DNA of 64,000 bases from Shewanella litorisediminis. GTDB lineage: Bacteria > Pseudomonadota > Gammaproteobacteria > Enterobacterales > Shewanellaceae. This document shows positions 9,282-17,506 of this stretch, piece by piece; the stretch's first letter is position 1; every line of letters begins with the position of its first letter. A program made the position numbers and the translations under genes. The notes below the pieces were generated by a model that was not told the origin of the DNA, did no database searches, and saw nothing but the letters and a program-made list of their open reading frames with translations. The stretch covers positions 1,984,501 through 2,048,500 of the forward strand of contig NZ_CP069213.1 in the NCBI RefSeq assembly GCF_016834455.1, read 5' to 3'.

Positions 9282-10568
9282 ATGGAACAATTACGTCTTG
9301 AGCCCGTATCCCGGGTCAACGGGGAAGTGAACATCCCCGGCTCCAAAAGTATCTCAAACCGCGCCTTGCTGCTGGCAACCCTGGCGAGCGGCGAAACCAC
9401 CCTGGTGAACCTGCTCGATTCCGACGATATTCGCCATATGCTGAGTGCTCTGAAAAGCCTTGGCGTGAGCTTCACCCTGTCTGACGACAAGACTCTGTGT
9501 ACCTTAACTGGCCTGGGTGGCCCCATTCATGCCAGTAAAGCCTTTGAGCTGTTTTTGGGGAATGCCGGCACCGCCATGCGCCCCCTGTGCGCCGCCTTAA
9601 CTTTGGGCACGGGTGAATTTACCCTCACGGGTGAACCGCGCATGGAAGAGCGCCCCATTGGCGATTTGGTCGATGCGCTGCGCCAGCTTGGCGCCGATAT
9701 CCGTTATCTTAAAAACGATGGTTTCCCGCCACTCACCATCAATGCCACCGGACTTGCCGGCGGTGTGGTCGAAATCGATGGCAGCCTCTCCAGTCAGTTC
9801 CTGACTGCACTCTTGATGGTGGCGCCCCTCGCCAAAGGTGCTGTCACTATTGCGGTAAAAGGCGAGCTGGTATCAAAGCCGTACATCGACATCACCCTGG
9901 ATTTGATGGCTAAGTTTGGGGTTAAGGTCGTTAATGATAAATATCAGCGCTTTGAGATTGCCGCCGGACAAGGTTATGTGTCGCCGGGCAAGGTGCTGGT
10001 AGAAGGGGATGCGTCATCTGCCTCTTACTTCCTTGCGGCCGGTGCCATCGGCGGCGGTGAGGTGAAAGTCACGGGTGTCGGCCGTCTTGCCGTGCAGGGT
10101 GATGTGAAGTTTGCCGATGCCCTTGCCGCCATGGGGGCGGATATCGAATGGGGTGATGATTACATCATTGCCCGTGGCAGTAAGCTCCATGGCATCGATA
10201 TGGACATGAACCACATCCCTGATGCGGCCATGACCATTGCCACCGCGGCGCTGTTTGCCGAGGGGCCAACCCGGATGAGCAACATCTACAACTGGCGTAT
10301 CAAGGAAACCGACCGTCTGGCAGCCATGGCAACTGAACTGCGTAAAGTGGGCGCCGAGGTGGAAGAGGGGCACGATTACATCCAGATCACGCCACCGGCC
10401 AAACCTGTCCACGCCGAAATCGATACATACAACGACCACCGCATGGCCATGTGTTTTTCACTGTTGGCATTTGCCGATTGTGGCGTGACCATTAACGATC
10501 CCGGCTGTACCTCAAAAACATTTCCGGATTATTTCAAGCGCTTTGCGAACTTAGCCAGCGCAGATTGA
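9282..10568 (+). CDS. aroA: 3-phosphoshikimate 1-carboxyvinyltransferase (EPSP synthase)
   Basis: AroA joins shikimate-3-phosphate and phosphoenolpyruvate in the shikimate pathway. The 428-residue protein is the usual length. The substrate-binding [11 protein letters not shown] begins at residue 20 with Lys22, the PEP-binding loop is [11 protein letters not shown] at about 92-102, and the class I features [15 protein letters not shown] and [11 protein letters not shown] are present. Gly in NAGTAMR indicates the normal glyphosate-sensitive class. It is followed by its own terminator and then by cmk, an order shared with E. coli. Secure. Confidence 0.97.
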   Translation: MEQLRLEPVSRVNGEVNIPGSKSISNRALLLATLASGETTLVNLLDSDDIRHMLSALKSLGVSFTLSDDKTLCTLTGLGGPIHASKAFELFLGNAGTAMRPLCAALTLGTGEFTLTGEPRMEERPIGDLVDALRQLGADIRYLKNDGFPPLTINATGLAGGVVEIDGSLSSQFLTALLMVAPLAKGAVTIAVKGELVSKPYIDITLDLMAKFGVKVVNDKYQRFEIAAGQGYVSPGKVLVEGDASSASYFLAAGAIGGGEVKVTGVGRLAVQGDVKFADALAAMGADIEWGDDYIIARGSKLHGIDMDMNHIPDAAMTIATAALFAEGPTRMSNIYNWRIKETDRLAAMATELRKVGAEVEEGHDYIQITPPAKPVHAEIDTYNDHRMAMCFSLLAFADCGVTINDPGCTSKTFPDYFKRFANLASAD

Positions 10569-10580
10569 GTGCTGTAAAAG

Positions 10581-10609
10581 TGGGCTTTCGGAAGAGAGCC
10601 CATTTTTTT
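10581..10609 (+). terminator. Intrinsic terminator of aroA
   Basis: A 9-bp stem (TGGGCTTTC with GAGAGCCCA, one G-U pair) closes a GGAA tetraloop and is followed by seven T residues. Confidence 0.9.
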
Positions 10610-10719
10610 CACAAAAATTCCCACGGATCTTTACCCACCTTGATGTATAATGCCGCCCGCTCATTTTCGGTGAACCCATAGCATTCATGGAAGATGAAAT
10701 GTCTATTGCGGAGGATTTT

Positions 10720-11415
10720 ATGTCTGAAAGGGCTCCAGTAGTCACTATCGACGGCCCAAGTGGCGCCGGCAAGGGCACCATTGCCCACTTACTGGCCAAA
10801 CACTACGGCTGGCAATTGCTCGATAGCGGTGCCATTTATCGTGTGCTGGCGCTCGCTGCGCTGCACCATAATGTTGAACTTGAAAACGAAGAAGCCATTA
10901 CCCTGCTGGCCGCGCACTTGGATGTGCAGTTTCTGGCCGGCGGTGACAAAGACGCCATCAAGGTGGTGCTCGAAGGTGAGGATGTGACAGGTGCCATTCG
11001 CACTCAGGAATGCTCCAATGCGGCCTCCAAGGTTGCAGCCTTCCCGCGGGTAAGGGAAGCCTTGCTCCGTCGTCAGCGCGCGTTTTGTCAGGCGCCTGGT
11101 CTGATTGCCGATGGTCGTGACATGGGCACAGTGGTTTTTCCTGCGGCACCCGCCAAACTTTATCTTACGGCATCGGCCGAAGAGCGGGCGCAAAGACGCT
11201 ATAATCAGTTGCAGGACAAGGGCTTCGATGTTAAAATCGACCGCCTTTTGGCCGAGATCCAAGAGCGGGATGACCGCGACATGAATCGTCCGGTTGCGCC
11301 TTTGGTTCCCGCCCAAGATGCCTTGGTGATAGATACCACTGGCATTGGCATAGCTGATGTGTTCGCCCAATGCGTGGCCCACATCAATGACAGATTATCC
11401 GCTTCTGGCTTTTAA
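10720..11415 (+). CDS. cmk: Cytidylate kinase
   Basis: Cmk phosphorylates CMP and dCMP to the diphosphates and so feeds NrdA. The ATG at 10720, preceded by GCGGAGGA at 10708-10715, gives 231 residues beginning [20 protein letters not shown] with the Walker A loop at residues 12-20. An upstream in-frame ATG at 10687 would add 11 unlike residues. The CMP-binding [18 protein letters not shown] and the lid-region ERDDRDMNR are conserved, as is [11 protein letters not shown]. It is followed by rpsA, the same cmk-rpsA-ihfB order as in E. coli. Confidence 0.97.
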   Translation: MSERAPVVTIDGPSGAGKGTIAHLLAKHYGWQLLDSGAIYRVLALAALHHNVELENEEAITLLAAHLDVQFLAGGDKDAIKVVLEGEDVTGAIRTQECSNAASKVAAFPRVREALLRRQRAFCQAPGLIADGRDMGTVVFPAAPAKLYLTASAEERAQRRYNQLQDKGFDVKIDRLLAEIQERDDRDMNRPVAPLVPAQDALVIDTTGIGIADVFAQCVAHINDRLSASGF

Positions 11416-11432
11416 GCCGGGAGTGAATAGGA

Positions 11433-11509
11433 ATTCGCTTCATGGATGAAGCGGATATAACTACTGACTCCAACGTCCAGGACGGTCGCTGGTTTATTAC
11501 TTAAAGTAA
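11433..11509 (+). promoter_or_regulatory. Structured rpsA leader without Shine-Dalgarno
   Basis: Three hairpins fill the leader: CGCTTCAT with ATGAAGCG (11436-11453, extendable to 11433-11456, GGA at the tip), CGTC with GACG inside CCA/TGG (11470-11492, GGA at the tip), and TTACTT with AAGTAA (11497-11509). The bases just before the ATG have no Shine-Dalgarno. E. coli rpsA also lacks one, relies on three leader hairpins and is repressed by free S1. The same autogenous control is inferred here. Confidence 0.7.
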
Positions 11510-11515
11510 CTTAAC

Positions 11516-13183
11516 ATGACTGAATCTTTTGCTGATCTGTTTGAACAATCCCTTCAACAACTGGAATTCCGTCCAGGTTCTATCGTTCGTGGTACTGTAG
11601 TAGCCATCGAAAACGGCCTGGTACTGGTTGACGCCGGTCTGAAGTCTGAGAGCCCAATCCCTGCCGAGCAGTTCAAGAATGCCCAAGGCGTTCTGGAAAT
11701 CGCCGTTGGCGATCAGGTAGACGTAGCTCTGGACTCTGTAGAAGACGGTTTCGGTGAGACTCAACTGTCTCGCGAAAAGGCCAAGCGCCATGAAGCCTGG
11801 ATCGTTCTGGAAAAAGCTTACGAAGATGCTGAGACCGTTATCGGTATCATCAATGGCAAGGTTAAAGGCGGTTTCACCGTTGAACTGAACGGTATCCGTG
11901 CGTTCCTGCCAGGCTCTCTGGTTGACGTTCGCCCTGTGCGCGACACTGCTCACCTGGAAAACAAAGAGCTGGAATTCAAAGTTATCAAGCTGGACCAGAA
12001 GCGCAACAACGTTGTTGTTTCTCGTCGTGCAGTTATCGAGTCTGAGAGCAGCGCTGAGCGCGACGCTCTGCTGGAGAACCTGCAAGAAGGTCAAGCCGTT
12101 AAAGGTATCGTTAAGAACCTCACTGACTACGGTGCATTCGTTGACCTGGGCGGCGTAGACGGCCTGCTGCACATCACTGACATGGCTTGGAAGCGCGTTA
12201 AGCACCCATCCGAGATCGTGAACGTTGGTGATGAAATCAATGTGAAAGTTCTGAAGTACGATCGTGAGCGTACTCGCGTTTCTCTGGGTCTGAAGCAACT
12301 GGGTGAAGACCCATGGCTGGAAATCAGCAAGCGCTACCCAGAAAACACTCGTCTGACCGGTCGCGTGACCAACCTGACTGACTACGGTTGCTTCGTTGAA
12401 ATCGAAGAAGGCGTTGAAGGTCTGGTACACGTTTCTGAAATGGATTGGACCAACAAGAACATCCACCCATCCAAGGTTGTTAACCTGGGTGACGAAGTTG
12501 AAGTTCTGGTTCTGGACATCGATGAAGAGCGTCGTCGTATTTCTCTGGGTCTCAAGCAGTGCAAGACCAACCCATGGGAAGACTTCGCCAACCGTTACAA
12601 CAAGGGCGACAAGGTTTCCGGTAAGATCAAGTCTATCACTGACTTCGGTATCTTCATCGGTCTGGACGGCGGTATCGACGGTCTGGTTCACCTGTCTGAC
12701 ATTTCTTGGAACGCCACCGGTGAAGAAGCCGTTAGCGAATACAAGAAAGGCGACGAAATCGAAGCCGTTGTACTGTCTGTTGACCCAGAGCGCGAGCGCA
12801 TCAGCCTGGGCGTGAAGCAGACTGAAGACGATCCATTCAACGGCTACGTTGGCGACAAGAAGAAAGGTGCCATCGTTAACGGTACTGTGACTGCAGTTGA
12901 CGCCAAAGGTGTGACTGTTGAGCTGGCTGAAGGCGTTGAAGGCTACATCCGTGTTGCTGACATCAGCCGTGACCGCGTAGAAGACGCTTCTACCGTGTTC
13001 GCAGTAGGTGATGCCGTTGAAGCCAAGTTCATGGGCGTAGATCGCAAGAACCGCAACGTGAGCCTGTCTATCCGTGCGAAAGACGAAGCTGACGAAAAAG
13101 AAGTTATGGCAAACTTGAACAAGTCTGACGACGCTGTTATTAGTAATGCTATGGCCGAAGCGTTCAAGGCCGCTCGTAAGTAA
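11516..13183 (+). CDS. rpsA: 30S ribosomal protein S1
   Basis: S1 binds mRNA and allows initiation on messages with weak Shine-Dalgarno sequences. The 555-residue protein has six S1/OB repeats. The first two diverge and bind the ribosome (FADLFEQSL at the N-terminus). Repeats 3-6 are regular, each with a TDYGxFV/TDFGIFI-type strand followed by GLVHxSD/GLLHITD. Codon use is strongly biased toward highly expressed codons, unlike most neighbours. Length and N-terminus match E. coli S1 (557 residues). Very secure. Confidence 0.98.
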   Translation: MTESFADLFEQSLQQLEFRPGSIVRGTVVAIENGLVLVDAGLKSESPIPAEQFKNAQGVLEIAVGDQVDVALDSVEDGFGETQLSREKAKRHEAWIVLEKAYEDAETVIGIINGKVKGGFTVELNGIRAFLPGSLVDVRPVRDTAHLENKELEFKVIKLDQKRNNVVVSRRAVIESESSAERDALLENLQEGQAVKGIVKNLTDYGAFVDLGGVDGLLHITDMAWKRVKHPSEIVNVGDEINVKVLKYDRERTRVSLGLKQLGEDPWLEISKRYPENTRLTGRVTNLTDYGCFVEIEEGVEGLVHVSEMDWTNKNIHPSKVVNLGDEVEVLVLDIDEERRRISLGLKQCKTNPWEDFANRYNKGDKVSGKIKSITDFGIFIGLDGGIDGLVHLSDISWNATGEEAVSEYKKGDEIEAVVLSVDPERERISLGVKQTEDDPFNGYVGDKKKGAIVNGTVTAVDAKGVTVELAEGVEGYIRVADISRDRVEDASTVFAVGDAVEAKFMGVDRKNRNVSLSIRAKDEADEKEVMANLNKSDDAVISNAMAEAFKAARK

Positions 13184-13193
13184 TTGCCAAATA

Positions 13194-13221
13194 TGAGGGA
13201 GTTGGGTTTCCCGTTCCCTCA
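13194..13221 (+). other. rpsA-ihfB intergenic hairpin
   Basis: TGAGGGA and TCCCTCA form the outer stem, with an inner GGG-TTT-CCC. No T-run follows, so it is more likely an mRNA-stabilising or partial-termination element than a full terminator. It would set the ratio of S1 to IHF. Confidence 0.5.
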
Positions 13222-13259
13222 TCGCGGCTGTGTTTGGCTTGATAATAGGGGTAGCTAGG

Positions 13260-13550
13260 ATGACTAAATCCGAACTGATCGAAAAACTCGCCACAAGGCA
13301 GTCGCAACTGTCGGCGAAAGAAGTAGAGAGTGCAGTCAAGGAAATGCTGGAACAGATGGCCACCACGCTGGAAAGCGGTGAGCGTATTGAGATCCGCGGC
13401 TTTGGCAGTTTCTCGCTTCATTATCGTGCGCCGCGTACTGGCCGCAATCCAAAGACTGGTACTTCAGTCGAGCTGGATGGTAAGTATGTTCCGCACTTTA
13501 AACCCGGCAAAGAGCTGCGCGAGCGTGTTGACGCTGTCAACATCGCCTGA
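13260..13550 (+). CDS. ihfB: Integration host factor beta subunit
   Basis: IhfB pairs with IhfA to bend DNA at specific sites in replication, recombination and transcription. The ATG at 13260 gives 96 residues starting [11 protein letters not shown], as in E. coli, and TAGGA precedes it. A longer in-frame start at 13230 would add unlike residues. The DNA-intercalating beta arm is [12 protein letters not shown], and [12 protein letters not shown] is conserved. It lies just downstream of rpsA and is probably transcribed both from the rpsA promoter and its own. Confidence 0.97.
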   Translation: MTKSELIEKLATRQSQLSAKEVESAVKEMLEQMATTLESGERIEIRGFGSFSLHYRAPRTGRNPKTGTSVELDGKYVPHFKPGKELRERVDAVNIA

Positions 13551-13562
13551 TAGACCTTGATT

Positions 13563-13590
13563 AAAAAAGCCTCCCTGTGGAGGCTTTTTT
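13563..13590 (+). terminator. Intrinsic terminator of ihfB
   Basis: GCCTCC and GGAGGC form a stem around CTGT, preceded by six A and followed by six T residues. Confidence 0.93.
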
Positions 13591-13671
13591 GTTTATCCGC
13601 TTCTCAGGCACTGGTCAGCCAAGTGAAATTCTTGGATAATCAGCCCATTGACACGCGTTAAGGAGGCAGCC

Positions 13672-13974
13672 GTGAAAGGATTTTTTGTGGCCTTGGTCAT
13701 TGCTCTGTTGTTTGTATTGGCATTACTGCTTGGCTCACGTAATGAGCAGCTTGTCACCATCAATTACTTTGTGGCACAGGGCGAATTTCGTTTGCCTGTG
13801 GTGCTTGCCAGTGTGTTTTTTGCCGGATTTTTGCTGTGCTGGTGTTTTGCCGTATACCACATAGGCAAACTCAAGTATGCGCTGTCCCGAGCCAACCGGA
13901 AGTTACAGAAACTTGAGCCGCAGGCAGCTGCCAAACCTGCTCCTCTGGTTTCCTCAGGTGAAGTGAAGTCCTGA
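13672..13974 (+). CDS. lapA: Lipopolysaccharide assembly protein A (DUF1049)
   Basis: LapA is a small inner-membrane protein linked to LapB and to regulation of LPS synthesis. The GTG at 13672 is chosen because AAGGAGG at 13660-13666 precedes it by 5 nt, giving 100 residues. Two membrane segments are visible (about 3-20 and 41-65), separated by the conserved RNEQLVTINYFVAQGEF stretch. A basic, coiled-coil-prone tail follows. The stop is one base from the lapB start, so the two are coupled. The lapA-lapB-pyrF order is the same as yciS-yciM-pyrF in E. coli. Confidence 0.92.
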   Translation: MKGFFVALVIALLFVLALLLGSRNEQLVTINYFVAQGEFRLPVVLASVFFAGFLLCWCFAVYHIGKLKYALSRANRKLQKLEPQAAAKPAPLVSSGEVKS

Positions 13975-13975
13975 T

Positions 13976-15136
13976 ATGCTGGAAATTCTGTTTCTGCTTC
14001 TGCCCATTGCCGCCGGTTACGGTTGGTATATGGGACGTCGCAGTTTACGTCAGAATCAGCACCACCAACACAAAAAGCTCAGCCGTGACTACTTCACTGG
14101 CCTCAACTATTTGCTCTCCAACGAGTCCGATAAGGCTGTCGATCTTTTCATCAGCATGCTGGACGTGGACGACGAAACCATCGACACCCATATGTCCCTG
14201 GGGGCACTGTTTCGTAAGCGAGGGGAAGTAGACCGCTCCATTCGCATCCATCAAAACCTGATTGCCCGCCCCAGTTTAACTACAGAGCAGCGTGATGCTG
14301 CCATGATGGAACTTGGTAAGGACTACATGGCCGCTGGCTTTTATGACCGGGCCGAAGAAATCTTTCTCGCACTGATTAAAGAAGAAGACCATAGCGAAGA
14401 GGCTGAAAATCAGCTCATTGCCATCTATCAAATTATCAAGGAATGGCAAAAGGCCATTGATATCACTAAGGGGCTCAGTAAAAAGCGCCAGCAATCCTTA
14501 AAGCCCATGATTGCCCATTTCTACTGCCAGCTTGCAGATGAGGCCAAAACAGCTGAAGAAAAACAAAAGCTGCTGAGCCAGGCGCTTAAACATGACTCCA
14601 ATTGTGGCAGGGCACTGTTAACCCTCGCGAAATGGTACCTTGACCAATCGCGTCTGTCCGAGTCCACGGCCATGTTGACAACCCTGGCCCAGGTCGACGT
14701 ATTACTCTTTGCCGATGGCATTAAAGTCGCACGCCAGGTTTACTCGGATCTCAATGATAAAGAAGGTTATCGGGAATTGCTGGCTCAGGCGCTCGCCAAT
14801 GGCGGCGGAGCCTCAGTGGTGGTGGCGCTGGCCGAGGAAATGGTGGCGCGTGGTCAGCTGAAAATGGCTGAAAAAATGCTGCTGGATAATCTGTATCGTC
14901 AGCCGAGTATGAAAGGCTTTTCCGAGCTGATGAAGCTGCATTTAGCTCAGGCCGAAGAAGGACAGGCAAAAGAGAGCCTTTCTTTGCTTGAACAATTGGT
15001 CGAACAACAAATAAAATTCCGTCCCGCCTATCGCTGTAAGTCCTGTGGCTTCCCGTCGCATGCACTCTACTGGCACTGCCCCTCCTGTAAATCCTGGGGC
15101 AGCATTGCCAGGGTGAAAGGATTGGACGGCGAATAA
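13976..15136 (+). CDS. lapB: Lipopolysaccharide assembly protein B (TPR, rubredoxin-type zinc site)
   Basis: LapB (YciM) works with FtsH to control LpxC turnover and thus LPS output. The 386-residue protein has an N-terminal membrane anchor (LEILFLLLPIAAGYGWYMG), a long array of TPR helices (for example FTGLNYLLSNESDKAVDLF and AEEIFLALIKEEDHSEEA), and a C-terminal metal-binding domain with paired CxxC motifs at Cys354/357 and Cys368/371. It lies one base after lapA and 27 bases before pyrF. Length and architecture match E. coli LapB (389 residues). Confidence 0.94.
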   Translation: MLEILFLLLPIAAGYGWYMGRRSLRQNQHHQHKKLSRDYFTGLNYLLSNESDKAVDLFISMLDVDDETIDTHMSLGALFRKRGEVDRSIRIHQNLIARPSLTTEQRDAAMMELGKDYMAAGFYDRAEEIFLALIKEEDHSEEAENQLIAIYQIIKEWQKAIDITKGLSKKRQQSLKPMIAHFYCQLADEAKTAEEKQKLLSQALKHDSNCGRALLTLAKWYLDQSRLSESTAMLTTLAQVDVLLFADGIKVARQVYSDLNDKEGYRELLAQALANGGGASVVVALAEEMVARGQLKMAEKMLLDNLYRQPSMKGFSELMKLHLAQAEEGQAKESLSLLEQLVEQQIKFRPAYRCKSCGFPSHALYWHCPSCKSWGSIARVKGLDGE

Positions 15137-15163
15137 CCTAAGTCCCACTGCATCGGAGATCCC

Positions 15164-15865
15164 ATGAGAGACAAGCCCATCCTGGTTGCCCTTGATTTTG
15201 ACAACAAATATTCAGCGTTGCAGTTGGTAGATAAGCTTGACCCCGCTATGTGCCGCCTCAAAGTGGGTAAGGAAATGTTCACCCTGTTCGGGCCAGCGCT
15301 GGTAAAAGACATTCAAAACCGTGGTTTTGATTTGTTCCTGGATCTTAAGTTTCACGATATCCCCAATACTGTGGCAAAAGCAGTGGCCGCGGCGGCTGAG
15401 CTTGGGGTATGGATGGTGAACGTACATGCCTCCGGTGGATTTGCCATGATGGAAGCGGCGCGAAAGGCGCTGTTACCCTATGGTGATAATGCACCACTTT
15501 TGATTGCCGTGACTGTACTTACCTCCATGAGCGACGATGACCTGAAGCTTTTGGGAATCGATGTCAGCGCGGCTGAACATGTGAAGCGCCTGGCCAGGCT
15601 TACCCGTGATGCCGGTCTCGATGGTGTGGTGTGTTCGGCCCAGGAAGCCACTATGCTTAAAGAACTCTGTGGCCGCGATTTTAAGCTCGTTACCCCCGGT
15701 ATACGCCCTGAGGGCAGTGAGGTTGGCGATCAGCATCGCATCATGACGCCTGCTCAGGCTCTGCAAGCGGGCTCGGATTATCTGGTGATTGGTCGTCCTA
15801 TCACCAAGGCCGCCGACCCGCTCAAGGCGCTGACGGAAATTCACCAGTCAATTCGCGGTTTGTGA
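15164..15865 (+). CDS. pyrF: Orotidine 5'-phosphate decarboxylase
   Basis: PyrF decarboxylates OMP to UMP, the last step of de novo pyrimidine synthesis. The 233-residue protein is the standard length. It has the LVALDFDN first strand and the catalytic [10 protein letters not shown] motif at 60-69 with Asp60, Lys62 and Asp65. GIRPEG and VIGRPIT near the end form the phosphate-binding loops. It is the last gene of the lapA-lapB-pyrF cluster. Confidence 0.97.
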   Translation: MRDKPILVALDFDNKYSALQLVDKLDPAMCRLKVGKEMFTLFGPALVKDIQNRGFDLFLDLKFHDIPNTVAKAVAAAAELGVWMVNVHASGGFAMMEAARKALLPYGDNAPLLIAVTVLTSMSDDDLKLLGIDVSAAEHVKRLARLTRDAGLDGVVCSAQEATMLKELCGRDFKLVTPGIRPEGSEVGDQHRIMTPAQALQAGSDYLVIGRPITKAADPLKALTEIHQSIRGL

Positions 15866-15930
15866 CACCACAGAGTTCCCAATCAGGGGACTCCAGCCTG
15901 AAACAGAGTTAACGCTGACAAGGAGTTAAG

Positions 15931-16755
15931 ATGTTCGACTTTCACGGGAAAAACATTTTGGTGGTTGGCGGTACCAGTGGCATTAATCTCGGGATTGCCA
16001 GGGCATTTGCCAAGGCTGGCGGCCGGGTCGCCGTAGCCAGTCGCAGCCAGGACAAGGTTGATGGGGCGCTTAAGCTGCTTGGCGCAGATAATCCTCAGGT
16101 GATGCCCCTTGGTGCCAGTTTCGATGTACGCGATAACGATGCGGTGCTGGCGGGGGTCAACAAGGTGCATCAGGGCCTTGGCAGTATCGACATACTGGTC
16201 AGCGGCGCGGCGGGTAACTTCCCTGCAAGTGCAGCTGCTATGAGTGCCAATGGCTTCAAGTCAGTGATGGACATTGATCTCCTTGGCAGCTTTCAGGTGC
16301 TTAAAGCCTGTTATCCCTTGTTGTCGCGCCCCGGTGTGATATTGCAAATTTCCGCTCCCCAGGCCTTTGTGCCCATGCCGATGCAGGCCCATGTGTGCGC
16401 CGCCAAGGCGGGGGTGGACATGTTGACACGCACGCTGGCCATGGAATGGTCTGGGGAGGGCATTCGTATCAACTCCATAGTGCCGGGCCCCATCGAAGGC
16501 ACGGAAGGATTTGACAGACTGGCACCTGCGGATGCACTCAAGGCTCGGATAGCGCAGAGTGTACCTCTGGGTCGTAACGGCAGCATCACCGACATCGCCA
16601 ACTGTGCGCTGTTTTTAGCGTCAGATTTCGCCAGTTATATAAATGGCGTGGTGTTACCGGTTGATGGCGGCTGGTCTTTGGGCGGTGCCAGCATGGCCAT
16701 GACAGAGCTAGGGCAACTCATGGAAAAGCACGGCAGTCGCTCGGCTCAAAAGTGA
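15931..16755 (+). CDS. SDR-family oxidoreductase, 2,4-dienoyl-CoA reductase-like
   Basis: The 274-residue protein is a short-chain dehydrogenase with the nucleotide-binding GGTSGINLGIA at about 13-23 and SGAAGNFPASAAAMS around residue 90-105. The usual catalytic YxxxK is absent: the lysine remains in VCAAKAGVDML, but Val stands where Tyr is expected. This pattern, with the GPIEGTEG motif, matches the peroxisomal-type 2,4-dienoyl-CoA reductases. A role in degrading unsaturated fatty acids is inferred, supported by the acyl-CoA dehydrogenase about 750 bp downstream. AAGGAG precedes the ATG. A GAGTTCCC/GGGGACTC hairpin lies between it and pyrF. Confidence 0.8.
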   Translation: MFDFHGKNILVVGGTSGINLGIARAFAKAGGRVAVASRSQDKVDGALKLLGADNPQVMPLGASFDVRDNDAVLAGVNKVHQGLGSIDILVSGAAGNFPASAAAMSANGFKSVMDIDLLGSFQVLKACYPLLSRPGVILQISAPQAFVPMPMQAHVCAAKAGVDMLTRTLAMEWSGEGIRINSIVPGPIEGTEGFDRLAPADALKARIAQSVPLGRNGSITDIANCALFLASDFASYINGVVLPVDGGWSLGGASMAMTELGQLMEKHGSRSAQK

Positions 16756-16827
16756 ATGATGTAATTGATGAGTGCAGCGCACTGCGCCAAGCGCTCAGCG
16801 GAAAGATTGACATAGTGAGAGACAATC

Positions 16828-17373
16828 ATGGCTAACGCATTACAAGAGCAGCTGCTTAAGGCAGGGCTTACCAGCAAACAAAAGATTAAAGACGTTAAAA
16901 CCAAAAAACGCCGTGATCGTAAAAGCAATGTGGATGATGGCTCAGCAGCCCTCAAACAGAGCATCGCGGAACAAAAAGCATTACAGGCGGCACAGGACAA
17001 GGCACTCAACGAGCAGCGCTTCCAGGACGCCCTGGCCAAAGGTCAGGTGAGAAGCCTCATCACAGAACTCAAACGCCTGGCAATCAGTTTGCCTGAATAT
17101 GCCGATGTAAAATTCAACTACACCATAGGCAGCAAAATCTACAGCGTATATATCAACGAAAAGATCCAAAGTCAGTTGCTCGGCGGCCATCTTGGCATTG
17201 TCCGTCACGAAGACAGCAGTTATTTGGTACCGCATAAACTCGCGGAGCGGGTTAACCTCCTGGTGCCCGAATGGTGTGGCTACCTGTGGCAGGCGAGCGA
17301 TAACCAGCCACAGGAGCTGGAAGAGGACGACCCATACGCCGACTATGTGATCCCTGACGATCTCATGTGGTAA
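16828..17373 (+). CDS. DUF2058 family protein (YaiL-like)
   Basis: The 181-residue protein begins MANALQEQLLKAGLTSKQK and continues with a very basic, Lys/Arg-rich segment (KTKKRRDRKSN) and a charged helix, then a compact C-terminal domain ending in an acidic tail. This is the layout of the DUF2058 family, named YaiL in E. coli and annotated as nucleoprotein-associated. The basic N-terminus suggests RNA or DNA binding, but no activity can be read from the sequence. It has its own terminator. Confidence 0.85.
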   Translation: MANALQEQLLKAGLTSKQKIKDVKTKKRRDRKSNVDDGSAALKQSIAEQKALQAAQDKALNEQRFQDALAKGQVRSLITELKRLAISLPEYADVKFNYTIGSKIYSVYINEKIQSQLLGGHLGIVRHEDSSYLVPHKLAERVNLLVPEWCGYLWQASDNQPQELEEDDPYADYVIPDDLMW

Positions 17374-17389
17374 TCGCTTTAACAAAACG

Positions 17390-17418
17390 AGCCCCGGTTA
17401 ACAGACCGGGGCTTTTTT
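17390..17418 (+). terminator. Intrinsic terminator after the DUF2058 gene
   Basis: GCCCCGGT and ACCGGGGC form an 8-bp stem around TAACAG, followed by six T residues. Confidence 0.93.
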
Positions 17419-17506
17419 ATGGCTATGCTTGTGGAATGGATTGAGTTTCCCGCCTTTATTCGATAGATTAAAACAATCGTTTAAATTCACCGTTTGAGAA
17501 TAGCCA

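Noticed and set aside
11501..13366. 621-codon open frame antisense to rpsA
   Set aside because: A product of the strong codon bias of rpsA. The translated composition (rich in Phe, Asn, Val, Gln) is not protein-like and no start signal is present.
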